Assembly: GCA_023678885.1 (NCBI GenBank)
Contig: CM042975.1
Span: 31,351,405-31,415,404, forward strand
Reading direction: 5' to 3'
Length of the DNA: 64,000 nucleotides
Source: Pogostemon cablin
Lineage: Eukaryota > Streptophyta > Magnoliopsida > Lamiales > Lamiaceae
The notes beneath the pieces were generated by a model. It was given only the letters and a program-made list of their open reading frames with translations, did no database searches and was not told the DNA's origin. The position numbers and the translations under genes are program-made. Below are positions 32,015 through 44,353 of this stretch, one piece after another; the stretch's first letter is position 1; every line of letters begins with the position of its first letter.

Positions 32015-33054
32015 TGTAAGCAGTTGAAATTTACGGTTCAATTAAATGGCGACACGTGGATTTTATTTATTAAATGTTAATTTATTTTGGAATTTAAATA
32101 AGTTAATTCCTAAAGTAAATTAATAAATAATTTGAGCCCAACAAATTAAATGGAGCTCAAATTAAATGAGGTCTGACCCAAGTCAAATAAGCCCCAAATT
32201 AAATGAGGCCTGACCCAAGTCAAATAAGCCCCAAATTAAATGAGGCCTGACCCAAGTCAAATAAGCCCCAAATTAAATGAGGTCTGGCCCAAGTCAAATA
32301 AGCCCTAAATTAAAGGAGGTCTGACTGAAGTCAAACAAGCCCATACACATTAAATCAGGCCCAAATAAAATAGGCCTGATTACAGTCCAAACAAGTGGAG
32401 GCCCAAGCCCGCAGGATATGGCCCAAATAACTCTGGACCAATCAGAATGCAGGACATTTATGAGGGGGTCTTCACCTCTCACCTATATAAAGGGGTCTCC
32501 CCATTCATTCGACAGGGACGGAAGCTTCTGAAGACACAAACGCTTTGAAGAGATTGAAACACGAGCAACGCTCCTCAAGATCTTCAAGGCGAAGAACGAT
32601 ATACGACCCGGGATTAAGGTGCTAAGCCCCCTAGATCGAGTGTTTTCCACACACTAAGTTCTTCAGTGTTCTTCGAGCCAAGAACGACGTACGACCCGGG
32701 ATAAAGGTGCTAAGCCCCCCAGATCGAGTGTTTTTCACATCAAACACGTTTAATCCAAACAAAGGCTCGACGCCTCTGGATAAACGTTATAAGATCCCAA
32801 ATTCGAGTCCGGACAAGCTTCAGACGAAGATCCGACTCAACACACAAAGTCAGCGCAGTCAACAAAGTCAGCGCACACACAAGTCAAGTCAAAGACAAGA
32901 CAAAGTCAAAGTCAAGTCAAGCCACGTTGGTTCGAGAGAAGAATCAGAGGATTAATAGAGATCGTTTCCTTAATTATCAAGTTCAATCCACATCGGATTA
33001 TCTTTGTAATTCAACTTGTATTTATTTTATCATAAATACAAAAATGTGTTGTTA
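32015..33054 (+). repeat. 3' LTR of element A
   Basis: Same as the 5' LTR except for about five base changes and one extra 37-bp unit (four regular units instead of three, hence 1,040 versus 1,003 bp). The sequence after GTTGTTA (TCCAAAA) differs from that inside the 5' LTR, marking the end. Confidence 0.85.
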
Positions 33055-34209
33055 TCCAAAAAACAAAACCACTGCACCTAGTCCTACTGGATTCCAGCTA
33101 GAAGTGTGTCTATTTTCCAAATAAATACACAATATTTTATTTTACATGCATATTACTATTGGTTTCTATCTGTACTTATGTGGGGATTTATAACTTAGAC
33201 CTTCGTTAGTTGTCAAAATAGAGGAGTACTAAATTAAATATATTGGTTGGATCAATGTTATTTTTTTTTTATTTTTTTTTTAGAAGAGTGCAGCATCCAT
33301 ACAAAATTCCCTTTTATTAGTCAATTTAATTTACACGTAAATTAAGAAAATGTAATTTTTGAATATGGGGTATTGTAATATGATTTTAATAAATGTATAA
33401 TAAAATATGTTAGATGGGAGCGTTTTTATTGTAAATAATGTGAGTGAGGTTATAAGAGTGAACTTGCAATGTAAGATTTGAATAAATATATGATTATTAA
33501 ATGGGAGAGTTTTTATCATAAATTATGTGAGTGATCTTATAAGAGTAAACTTGCAATATATGATATCATCACTTTTTGCACTTAATGGTTTCCAACTAAC
33601 ATTGATACTCACAAATTAAACTTAACTCTCTCTCTCTATATATATAATTTATATATTGATTTGTTTATAAGCTGAGTGAAATGGCTTGCTTGAGTTCTTT
33701 GGTAACACTTTAATTTGTTATTTTATCAACAAATTAGTGCTTAGGATGGACTTAGAGGATAGACGGTCGAAACTTTTTACATTTTATTATAATATAATAC
33801 GTCTTCCGTTCTAGAAAGAAAGACGAATTTACCTCCATCCCACAAGAGTAGGCGTATTTAATTAATTATGATAACATAAGGTAAATGCATATATTTCTTT
33901 GGAATAGAAATAAGTATTAAAATTTAAGGGAAATTATAATATAATATAAAAATTAGAAGTTCTTAAAAGAGTTTACATACTAAATCTATTATTTTAGAAT
34001 TTAATGAAATGAACGCATATTCATGATATATAGTGTCTGGCCGTGTCACCTCTGCTTTTTGGATTGATGAAGAATTTAAATAGCATGTAGAATGTGTTGG
34101 TATGTTAGCTCACTTGGTTATTGAACATTTTACTAAAGTGAGTGACTCAGTTAAAAGACTTACTATTTGAATTGTGCTTGCAATCTGTTCAATTTTGAGC
34201 GTCATATAA
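33055..34209. other. AT-rich intergenic DNA
   Basis: No gene. Two related segments with GTGAG.G.T.TAAGAGT.AACTTGCAAT (about 33440-33475 and 33525-33560) indicate a roughly 90-bp diverged tandem duplication. A weak tRNA-like segment near 34100 is discussed under rejected items. Confidence 0.5.
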
Positions 34210-34488
34210 TACTCTTTCCGTCACATAATACTTTTCTCATTTTCTTCATTTGTTTGTCCCACAAAACCTTTTACCCCAAAAAATGAAACACTACTTTATT
34301 CAACAACCTCAAGAGTTACTTTAATTTTAAATTTGCCACACCTTTTTCACACACATATCATTACTTTATATTATTACCTAAAAATATTACAATACCCTCA
34401 AAAGTCAATAAAGTTGGTCAAAAAGTACAACCTTTCTTAAACAACGTGGAACAGTAAAGATGAAAAGTTTTTCGAGGAGGAGGGAGTA
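34210..34488. mobile_element. Stowaway-like MITE
   Basis: TA-bounded, 279 bp. The left end TACTCTTTCCGTCACATAAT and right end CGAGGAGGAGGGAGTA are inverted matches with some decay, and the body (CACTACTTTATTCAAC...) is AT-rich. Confidence 0.7.
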
Positions 34489-35974
34489 GTATGTACCACA
34501 AGTAGCTCTTGATATAAGATTCAAACAACCCTAGCTCATTCGAAAAGTTTTTTTCATGTCTCTCATTATTTGAGTTATACCTGGGAGCAGATTATTTTGC
34601 TATCAAATCCCACACAAATACATATGAGCTTTTATTTGTTTGTTTCTCGAGATTTTTTGGATCGTCATTTTATATGCTTTGAAGTTTAAATTTAATCATT
34701 TTATCTGTACAAGACGTGTTTAAAGTATTCGATTTATTTATGTAATTAAAAATATGTTTTATTTAGAATCTACTAGAATAAGTATATATATATATATAGA
34801 TAGATAGATGAAATATATTTGTAAATTAGAATCACACCAATAATTAATGTAGAATCAAATTAATACATTGAAATTGCTGAAAATTCATAGGTGACAATTA
34901 ATTTATGGACATGTACAAGTTGCAATAATGTGGATGAAGATGTTGACAATAACAACTGTTATCACACCTAACATTATGATTAAACTTCGAGAGATTTCAT
35001 TAGTAGTATAGTTGGCAAGAAAGGGACCTCAATTGCCTATTATAATTACTTAATTAGGCTAAAAATATTCCAACTCTACCCATTTTAATTATTTGTATAC
35101 AAATTTGGTGTAACATTACGTGGAACCAAGATTATTTGGCCCCATTAATGCGATGCGATATTCTGATTCATGTCATGCATATAAGTATCTAAATTTCAGC
35201 ACAAATTATTTGTATAAGAATGATGTGAGTTTGTAATTCAATATTTAATTATAAAATAGTTTTATAATTGTATGATATTAAATAAGATAAATTATTATAT
35301 AAAACCGTTCCACTTAAAATTGCATGTGAAACTTGATCAAGTGTCATACTCTTCTGCGTAATATAATAAATAAATAATTTTTCATTATATGATAAATTTT
35401 TAAAAGATAATTATTTATAAGAATTACATGGTTTAATTTGATTACTCACTAAGCCCATTTTATTGAATTCAAGCTCTTTAAATAAAAAGAACTACTCCAC
35501 TCTTTAATTTCTCCTTGTACAAATTAGGAAATGGGCATGAGACATATCATGGTGTGATCATTTAAACTTTTTTTTATTTATCATTTTCTTAAAAAAATTA
35601 TTACTTTTTATTTAGATTATAAATTGTTCATGGAATAATTCACTGTATTATTATCACTTTTTATAAATATTTTATTATTTTCTTTAAAAGTATACTTTTT
35701 ATCCATCTTACTAAAGTTATTTTGCGATATAATATCACAAGACTTGCCATTAGGAGCACAAATACATGTATAAATCAGGTTCTCGGTGTAAACCCTGTGG
35801 TCCCATTTCCAATCCTATATACTCAATGAATTATTAGAGTATTTAAATTAAGGAAGACCAATATTTATAAGAGTTTATGATGTAAATCGATTTACAATGA
35901 ATAATCCCATTAGGTAAGGGTTAAATGTGTAATGAGAAATAGTATCAATTATACTTATATTTTTATACAAAAGT
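34489..35974. other. AT-rich intergenic DNA
   Basis: No gene or RNA recognised. A short (TA)n(GATA)n microsatellite lies at about 34780-34810. Confidence 0.5.
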
Positions 35975-36514
35975 TACTTTCCTCCGTTCCATGAAAGTTG
36001 AAACACTTTTTTTTTGTTTATCCTATTAAAGTTGACACATTTCCTTTTTATTATATGAGACCCAAACAAAAATAATTAATTATTTTCATGGGGCCCATAT
36101 ACCACATCTAATATAACTACACATTACGTATTAAATATTATTTATCTTTGTTAAACGACCACCTCATCTAAAAGCTTAAGCTATTAGAGAGAAGACCCGT
36201 TTAATACTTAATCAGGTTGCACTCTAACACGCCCCCTCACATGCAGGCGGGGAATTTTTGCATCAAGCCTAGCATGTGGAATTTTTTCATAAATGGGTGG
36301 CAGTGAGGTTTGAACCCTGGACCTTTGTTAACCATGGGCTCTGATACCATGTTAAACGACCACCTCATGTAAAAGCTTAAGCTATTAGAGAGAAGACCCG
36401 TTTAATACTTAATCAGGTTGCACTCTAACAATCTTACTTCATTTTACATTAAATTATTATACTTTTTAATTTCCGCGCTAAAAAAAGCGTCAACTACTTC
36501 AGGATGGAGGAGTA
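35975..36514. mobile_element. Stowaway-like MITE split by a TRIM
   Basis: Left end TACTTTCCTCCGTTCCATGA, right end ACTTCAGGATGGAGGAGTA, TA at both borders. Removing the nested 282-bp TRIM and one ATCTT leaves a MITE of about 253 bp with the usual body motif (AAAGTTGACACATTTCC). Confidence 0.8.
36149..36430 (-). mobile_element. TRIM (terminal-repeat retrotransposon in miniature)
   Basis: 282 bp in total: two 81-bp LTRs (36149-36229 and 36350-36430) differing at one base seen, and a 120-bp internal region. The ends are TGTTA...TAACA and the flanks are a perfect ATCTT duplication (36144-36148, 36431-36435). On the minus strand the 5' LTR is followed at once by TGGTATCAGAGCCC, the initiator-Met primer site, and the other LTR is preceded by the purine tract GAGGGGGCG. 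It has no coding capacity and must be mobilised in trans. Confidence 0.92.
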
Positions 36515-37574
36515 ATAAATTAGCTTCTTTTTCTTTGTAATAACAAGAAAATTCCGAAAACGATATGGCTTTATAAGGGTCAAAGACACGTAAAAGAGTC
36601 AAACTAAAATAAGCAAGTCAAACTTATTTTCAACTAATGATTACATCTTCTCATATTAATTTTACATTTTTATTTATGGCTTTATAATCGTTTAAAAAAA
36701 AATTGCTTCTACGAGTGGTTAAAAAGCTTATTTTCTTTAATTTTCACAAATAATTTATAAATTAAATTAGTTAAAATCAATTAATACATCTTTTTATTAA
36801 TATATTAAATGCTAAAATTAATATTTATGGAATGGGAAAAGGAAAAACATTAATCATATCTTAAGAGAATGAAAACGAATATTATTATATTCACGAGTGG
36901 AGACCATCGCCTTTTCCTCCAAGTATAATAATTTTCCAAAAGTGAGCTATCAACAACATCTTTTTCTCATAATAATTAAATTAAATTAAATTAAATTAAT
37001 TAAAAACAATTAGACACCAAAGTAATAACTCGGCCAGCATGAGCTGTTATGTCTGAACTCTGAATGCATACAAAATTTCATAATATCTTATATGTGAACG
37101 TGCATATTTAATCGAATTGATTTTACGTGAATTAAATTAAATAATATTATTTTTAAAATATATATTTTTAACTATAATTTCAGTTGGCAATCAATCTTAA
37201 AATGGGATTTGTCATGAAATCCTTTCCAAATTGTTACTTAAGAATATATATACATATGTATTATTAATATTATAATGATAAAAGATCATGGGAAAAGAAT
37301 CTGATGATGTATCAAATTTTCAACTAGTCATTTTTTACCAAATAATAAAACAAAGTTTTTTTTTTTCTTTTTCCTGAAATTGATTTATTAATTAACTGGA
37401 ATAGAAATGATGGATAAAAAAAGTAGGAAGTGAAGAAGGATAGAGTTATGAGAAAACGTGTTGGTCTGTTCCGACCAATCACCGTAGATATCTGAGAGCA
37501 GAGACAGAGGCAGTGTATTTATTTCAATCATGTAAAAGAGGTTTGGACACTTGATTGGACCAAGTCTCAAAACG
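36515..37574. other. AT-rich intergenic DNA
   Basis: No gene. There is a (TTAAA)n microsatellite at about 36965-36998. A short open frame at 37388-37570 (minus) has no supporting features. Confidence 0.5.
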
Positions 37575-37836
37575 TACTCCTTCCATCTTTGAGAAGTTGA
37601 TATATTTTTTTTGGCATGGAGATTAAGGGGTATAATAATTTAATGTAAAGTGAAATAAAGTGAAGTGAGAGAAATAATATTTAATGTGTAGTGGGTAGTT
37701 GTATTAGAGGTGATATGTGGGGCCCATGAGAATAGATTAATTATTTTTATGTGGGTCTCATATATTAAAAAGAAAATGTGTCAACTTTAATGGGACAAAA
37801 AAAAAGTGTATCAACTTTTATAGGACGAAGGAAGTA
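37575..37836. mobile_element. Stowaway-like MITE
   Basis: 262 bp between TA borders. Left TACTCCTTCCATCTTTGAGA, right TTATAGGACGAAGGAAGTA, with the inverted sub-terminal match AGTTGATATATTTT / AAGTGTATCAACTT. Confidence 0.8.
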
Positions 37837-37940
37837 TATAGTAATAGTTTTACCATGTTACCCCTCCCACTATTTAATTTTTTCTTTATTTATACTCCAC
37901 AATAAACACACACGTATGTATATATACAGTCATTTTTTAA

Positions 37941-38222
37941 TACTCCCTCAATCTCACTAAACTCTTCACCGTTATTGTAGATACGAAATTTAAGAAAAGT
38001 TATTTTTTTACCAATTTTATTAATTTTTAGGGGTATTGTGGTATTTTAAGTAATAAATTAATAATAAAGTAAGTTATGTGAATCAGGTGAGATTGACATT
38101 TTTAAAATATAATTTAGTGAGATGTTATTTGTTTTGTACTTTTTACTATTTTTGATGGGTGAAGAGGGTAGTAGAACAAACAAATGAGAAAAGAGTGAAG
38201 AGTTTAGTGGTACGAATGAGTA
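37941..38222. mobile_element. Stowaway-like MITE
   Basis: 282 bp between TA borders. Left CTCCCTCAATCTCACTAAAC and right end GTGAAGAGTTTAGTGGTACG: the inverted pair CACTAAACTCTTCAC is perfect over 15 bp. Confidence 0.82.
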
Positions 38223-38265
38223 CTAAAATATAGTATAGTATAAGTATTCAAGTTTCAACTACTTG

Positions 38266-38267
<2 letters not shown>

Positions 38268-38315
<48 letters not shown>

Positions 38316-38517
38316 TCCTTTTTTAATATTAGAATATACATGTTCTTTCAATTCATAATTAAGGAGGTTTCTCTCATAGTTTCACATAATACATTTGCCA
38401 TATATATATATATATATACTCCTTTTTTAATATTAGAATATACATGTTCTTTCAATTCATAATTAAGGAGGTTTCTCTCATAGTTTCACATAATACATTT
38501 GCTATAGGTATTACACG
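38268..38517. repeat. (TA)n microsatellite plus 104-bp tandem duplication
   Basis: A TA run of about 45 bp ends at 38314. The segment from ACTCCTTTTTTAATATTAG to CATAATACATTTGC then occurs twice, starting at 38314 and 38418 (period 104), with a shorter TA run between the copies. The copies looked identical until the last bases. Confidence 0.85.
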
Positions 38518-39689
38518 TTAAGATTAAATGAATTTAAAATAAAGTTTCATATTTTGATCGAAACAAACAGACTTTTAACTTATAAAGTAAAATTCGACTA
38601 AAAAATCTCAAAACATAGGAAGCCTAGAAACATTTTTTTTTCTCCCTCTATATAAAAATGTTTTTGAAACCATTTTATTGTATTATAATTGTGTTTTTTT
38701 TTTCATAGCTGCACAAAATTTATAGTTGTCTTGTGTGTTTTAAGTGATATTTTGGAATAATAGTATATTAATGAAATATCCTCAAGGTTCAGCTAACATC
38801 GATTTTTTATTCTTTCCTGTAAACTAGATGTTATAATTATTTTAATAATGCTAAATATTTCAAGTCATTAAATATGTTTAAGTTAATTAAAAAAAAATTA
38901 TTCAAAACCCAAACACTTATCGGAATGCTATAAAAGGAGATTGATGGAGGAATTATACATTAATTCATATTTAACTAGTACTATAAATAAGTCATAATAT
39001 GATGAGATTTTGAAACCTAATCAACGTGGCCCAAAGGCCCAAGTGTAGGTGATGAGCGATTTCTCCTTAATTGGGCTCGGATATTGGTCCTTTAATTGTG
39101 GATTGTGCTATCAGAAAAGGATTGGGCTGGTCTAAAAAGCATAATAGGCCTACCTTGTTAATAAATCACCTAGACGCTTAAAATTTGGGTCAAAATCTCT
39201 TCAATTAATCATTTCTTCTCAATTTCTCTTCAATTTCTCACAATTCATTTTATTCTTATTTCCTTAAATGAATAGATTTGGGTACTTTATTATCACATTT
39301 TTTAACCCTAATAATTTTATTTCCAAGAAAATAATTAAAATTAAAGACATTATTTTGTATGCATTTTTTTTATCATTTAACATGTTGAAATTTGTTTCCA
39401 TTTGAGTTAATTATTAAGAAAATTTTGGGTTGCATTTGAATATAAAGTTAAGTAATTAAGACATTATTTGGAATTGTTTATAACATATGATTACGTAATA
39501 AAATATAAATATTAATAATTTTTTTAAAATTATTGATTTTTTATAATTACATTAATTTATTATACATGAAAAACGAATAAAGGTCGTATAACGTCGATTC
39601 AACTAAAAACTATTTAATTAATTACACATAAAGAACTAAACTAAGTATTAAATATACATACCATCATAATATAAAACCTTATACATATG
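38518..39689. other. AT-rich intergenic DNA
   Basis: No gene, RNA or clear repeat recognised. Confidence 0.5.
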
Positions 39690-39950
39690 TATTCCCTTCT
39701 TTATATTCTAATAGTAATATATGCTTTTTGCACGGGGATTAAAAAATTTAATATTTTGATGTGTATTGAGGTGAAGTAAATAATATTTTAATGTATAGTG
39801 GATGATTGTATTAATGTGACGGATAAGTCACATTGAGATATTTTAATTACTTAATTGTGTGGGTCTCATACAAAAAAATAAAAATATAACTATTAGAATA
39901 AAACACCTAATTTAAAAATATGTAATTATTAGGATGAGACGAAGGAAATA
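39690..39950. mobile_element. Stowaway-like MITE
   Basis: 261 bp between TA borders. Left TATTCCCTTCTTTATATTCT, right TTAGGATGAGACGAAGGAAATA. The inverted termini are diverged but extend into ATTCTAATAGTAA / TAATTATTAGGAT. Confidence 0.65.
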
Positions 39951-40905
39951 CATAATTATATATATTTACTATTAAAAAAAATCTATATTTAGAAGTATAA
40001 TTTTATTTTTTTAAAATATATCCTCATGCAACGCACAAATTAAAATGCTTGTTATTGTTATATAAGATACTACATATTATACATTTTGTATACATGAATT
40101 GATTTTATTACATATTCTTAAACAGCCGTATAGACGAATTGAGTTAATCTGACAATGACAACATCGACTAAACTATTGAGAAGGCAGCACATCTAAAAAC
40201 TTTCGAATATTATTATTATTCTCTCAATGCCACATTAAATTTTACACTTTCAATTTTCGTTCATATAAAATTAAACTTCGCTTCCAAAAAAATTAGTATA
40301 TTTTAATTATAAATATATCATACCTAAAAAGACTATATTGTTCTTAAAAAAATAATATATATATATATATATATTATAATGATGGTATAAAACAAACCTT
40401 GGAGAGGGAGATTCCTTTAGAATTTAGATAAGATATTTATTTATTCAAATCATGAAATTAAATCTCAACATTTGATTCTTGATTGGACCCAATCCATTCC
40501 CTTGTCCATATTAGACGCACAAGCGTGGTCCAAGTTCATTCCTAGCGAATAATATGTACTCTCATTTCAAAGTGTTAATTCTTAGGTTGTCACACCCAAT
40601 AATTGGAAATGTGATGCATAAATAAAATTTAGTTCAAAATTTATTACTCATAAATTTATAATGTTAGTGATGCTTCTTTTTATTACGTTTTGTCTTTTAA
40701 TATTATGTTTATAAAAAAAACAAGTGCACTTATTTGTCCAACCAGTGTCGCACTTTATTAATATGGGTTCCACACTATAAATTAATATGAAACAAAAACA
40801 ATATAATAACACATTAACAAAAAATTAAAAATAATTCATTTCATTTTGACAATGTTTTATACATTTTAGCAATGCAAGAATGATTACTAAAGCAAAAAGG
40901 TTCTC

Positions 40906-40907
<2 letters not shown>
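39951..40907. other. Intergenic DNA with MITE fragments
   Basis: A MITE-like left end (TTCTCTCAATGCCACATTAA) at about 40218 has no clear partner. A short TA run lies at 40344-40372. No gene. Confidence 0.45.

Positions 40908-40977
<70 letters not shown>
40908..40977. repeat. (TA)n microsatellite, about 70 bp
   Basis: Uninterrupted alternating TA. The open frame across it (IYIYIY...) is an artefact of the repeat. Confidence 0.95.
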
Positions 40978-40982
<5 letters not shown>

Positions 40983-42783
40983 ATGGGAATTCCAAGAGAG
41001 ATAGATCAATTAAAGTAAGGCTTCATAATTCACAAACCATTCATCATATATTCCACTTCCATTTTACTAATGATGATGTTACTATGATTATATAATCTAA
41101 TTGGGAAATGCCCTGATTCAATAAGTACAACATTTTCTAAAGTTTATAATACTCAAATGTCTCTTTAAATATATATTTTACTAGCTAGCAGAGTATGAAT
41201 TTTGATCAAATAAGATTATCCCATAGAATATTACTCCCTCTATTATTTTATAGATTTATAACTGACTTATTTATTAGATTTGCACAAATTATGAAAATAT
41301 TATAAATAAGTATAAAATGAATTAAAGTCTCTTTACATGTATTCATTAAATAATAGTCCATGTACGTAATAATTAATAATAGTGACACAATAAGCAGCAG
41401 AACTGAATATTTTAATTTAATTTGCGAAATGAAATAATATTATAATTCATTTAATTTGATACTTATAAAATAACAAATATATTAAAATATAGATTTAGCT
41501 TTGGAAATAAAGTCTCTAGTAAACTAGTGGAACCATTAAAACTATTAAATTGTAGATTTAAGATGTTTGCAATTTTTCTAACTTGTTAAATTATGTATTT
41601 GAAAATATACTTTTTATTTAATTATATTTAGTACGTTTTTTGTTCTACAAGAGCATAACCAGAGATACTAAAGAATGGGTAGATGAGTTATTCCTCTTTT
41701 AAGAGAGAATCATTGGCAGGTAAAAGGAAGATATGGGAATATTTAAATTGATGGTCTGTATTAATTATGAATCTTAGATTAAACTAATCAAGTTATTATA
41801 TATGATTAACTATTCTCATTACTCCTCCTAATTCTGTTAAAATAGACATTTTTTTCTTTTTTTATTTAATGTGTTTCAAAATAATTTTATTTGTTTTATT
41901 TATTGACTGTTTTCAGATTAAACTTTTTCATCTCATATCCTAACATGTAGGAAAACTATAAATTAAGAGTAAAATAAGAAAATATGAGTAAAAGTTAGAA
42001 TTTCAATTATATTAAAAGTGTATATTATTTGGACATGTGAAAACCGCATGACTAATTGCGTAAAAAGTCTCCACATTTACTTCAATGGTAAATTAGTCTA
42101 AACTTTTGAAATTTGACAAATAAGTTATCACCTTTGCAAGGGATTACAAATCAAGCCATCAATCAAATTTTGATCAAAGTTGACTGTCCAATTCCAACAT
42201 GGAAAATAAAATAAAATAAAATAAAAAATCCTGCTTCCTCTCCAAATTTTCTATCTCAACATTTCATCCTCTCAAACGCTCGCTCAGCCTCCAGCCGGAA
42301 AAGACCGACGGCCGAATAACGCCTCCACTACCGTGCACCACCGCTCGTCACTGAAAGCCTCGACAACTCCGCCCAGCAAAGGTCGAGACCTCTTCCAGCC
42401 GGAGAAGACTCGCCACTCACCACAGGAAGGAGTTCAGCGCCGTCGACCACCACCACCGTGCGTAGTCGATCCGTGTTACCTCAATCCAGTCGTGAATGCC
42501 GAGCCGTTCGGAGCCCTTCGCGCTACCACCGACGTGCACCGTCGATGTCACTTGACCCTTCTTTAGTACTTGGTTTTGGTGAAGACTATTTAGATGGTTT
42601 TTACAATCTGATAACATGAGACTATTGAGGGTATTTGAGGCAATCCACGATAGAGATACCTTAATTACAACTCTTATCCATTGACAGCGTTGTGTATCCC
42701 TTCTTCAATTTGTCGCATCTGGAATCTGCAGACAATAATTTTAAGGACTATAGAAGCATTTGCACCTCCTGAGATTTGGATGT
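40978..42783. other. Intergenic DNA; GC-rich block left of element C
   Basis: Isolated MITE-like left ends lie near 41233 (TACTCCCTCTATTATTTTAT) and 41820 (TACTCCTCCTAATTCTGTTA). From about 42285 to 42560 the sequence is GC-rich with CCGCC/CACCACC words and a 77-codon frame at 42333-42566 that shows no domain. It resembles the start of a CDS or TE exon but cannot be assigned. Confidence 0.4.
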
Positions 42784-44159
42784 TGATAAGTCATATTTTA
42801 GCACGATTATTTGGTTGAAATTCATGTTTATTTGATGGACTTTTGTGCTAATTGGGTGCTGAATTGACTTATCTTTTATTTTGAAAATTAGAGCTTTAAT
42901 TATATAAATTGGTGTAGAAACATGCTATTTTGTGGAAGAAATTTGTTGCTGCCAAATGAGCTAACACTGAACCCTTCAGTGTCAGTGGAAATGAACGAAA
43001 ATTCAGAATAAATAAGGAAAGTAACAGTTAAAAATCTTCTCACACGTTTTCTCATGTTCCAGTGATTAAATCAACCCAAAATATGGCCCATATCTGGTGG
43101 AAGACACGGTAAAAAAAAAAGAGATCCTGGAGATATTTTTGGAATAAAGAAATAAGGAAAGAGATCGAGCAGAAAAATGAGGAGATATTATTTTTTCTTG
43201 GAGGGTACTAACACGGAAACACATGATATTCTTCAGCAAAATTGGCGTGAAGAAGCAGCGGTCTTCTCCCTCTCCAAGATAGATTAGACGTGAAGATTGA
43301 AGAACAAACGAACATCATCGGTTATTTAATTTTAATTTTGTTTTTGTTATGAACATGCGGGGCTAATCCCCTTTTCTAGTTTAGGATTTCGTGAACCTCC
43401 CATTGAATGTTAATTTAGTTATTAAGAGTTTTTTATTGAATCTTTTATGCAAGTTTATTCTATTACATGCTTTGATGTTCTTAATAGCTCTTTGATAATT
43501 AATTTAGCCTGATCAACTAGTTTAATTATTTAATTGCTTAATGTTATTTCATGATCTATGATCCGTAATTATTGTAGGAATTGGATTAAGTACCAAATAG
43601 AGATTATTCTCTCTAGGTGTAATAGGATCTAGGTTGTATGATTCCTAGCCGGATTTCGTAGTCTAGTAATTCTATGTTTAGAGTTTTAATGCGTTTACGA
43701 GTTTGAATCCATAGGGTCACTCATAAATAGTTCAATTTAGTGGTCGTACCCTAATTGATAAACTTAAGAACATTTGGGTTGATTGGTCGTATCGTCAATT
43801 TAGGGATTTGAATTTGCACACTAGGCTAGATATTTTATTCTTGTAATTAATTAATTTTTAATTTAGTAAACGGGAGGGGATCGTCAACCTAAACTAGGTT
43901 TTTCTCACTTGGTAAATTTCTAATTAAAATTCGTCTACATACTTTGTTGTTGGAATTGAGTTAATTTATTCTCATCATTGTTATTTTCAGTTTGTCATCA
44001 AAATAAAATCCCCCCTAATTTATTTTATTTTTTTCAACACTTTAATTCAATTAAAATTTCATTATACTCTCTTGGGTTTGACCTGTACTCGTTACTATAC
44101 TAAGTATTAGAGTGAGTCGGAAATAAATTATATTTTGGTAGGCCGGCGACAACCTATCA
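42784..44159 (+). repeat. 5' LTR of element C
   Basis: About 1,376 bp, from TGATAAGTCATA to CGACAACCTATCA (TGATA/TATCA ends), followed by the primer-binding site. It contains the hairpin ACACTGAACCCTTCAGTGT at 42964-42982. The opposite LTR is not available for comparison. Confidence 0.7.
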
Positions 44160-44185
44160 AATTTGGCGCTGTTTGTTCAGGGAGT
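44160..44185 (+). other. Primer-binding site of element C
   Basis: TTTGGCGCTGTTTGTTCAGG is a diverged form of the Athila site; elements D and E have TGGCGCCGCTTGCCGGGG and TGGCGCCGTTGCCAAAGG at the same position. Confidence 0.6.
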
Positions 44186-44353
44186 AAAATTGAAATTTGT
44201 TAAATTTCTGTGTTTCTAATATTTTTCTTCATTTTTACATGTTCTGGAATTTTCTTGAATTTTTCTAGAATTTTCGAATTTTCCAGTAACACTGACACTG
44301 AGCCCTTCAGTGTCAGACTGTCAGTTTTCCCTTGTTTTTTAATTTTATTCTGA

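Larger units (their letters stand above)
7408..33054 (+). mobile_element. Element A: Tat-lineage Ty3/Gypsy retrotransposon
   Basis: Two LTRs (7408-8410 and 32015-33054) that differ at only about five bases by eye, plus one extra 37-bp repeat unit, enclose gag-pol in plus orientation. The assignment to the Tat lineage rests on the dual RNase H (a first domain lacking its leading Asp and a second, archaeal-like domain), the long region past pol, the antisense extra gene there, and the post-pol block ending ACGTAGGCAGC. About 11.4 kb of its length is the nested Copia insertion B. Low LTR divergence indicates a young insertion. No matching target duplication was found. Confidence 0.85.

Noticed and set aside
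34090..34200. tRNA-like box A (TTAGCTCACTTGGTTA) suggesting a tRNA gene or SINE
   Set aside because: No convincing box B, no cloverleaf, and no poly(A) tail or target duplication seen.
40880..41095. 71-codon frame with IYIYIY
   Set aside because: It is the TA microsatellite in translation.
42333..42566. 77-codon frame in the GC-rich block left of element C
   Set aside because: No domain, no promoter or splice context that I could support; kept only as an unassigned GC-rich block.
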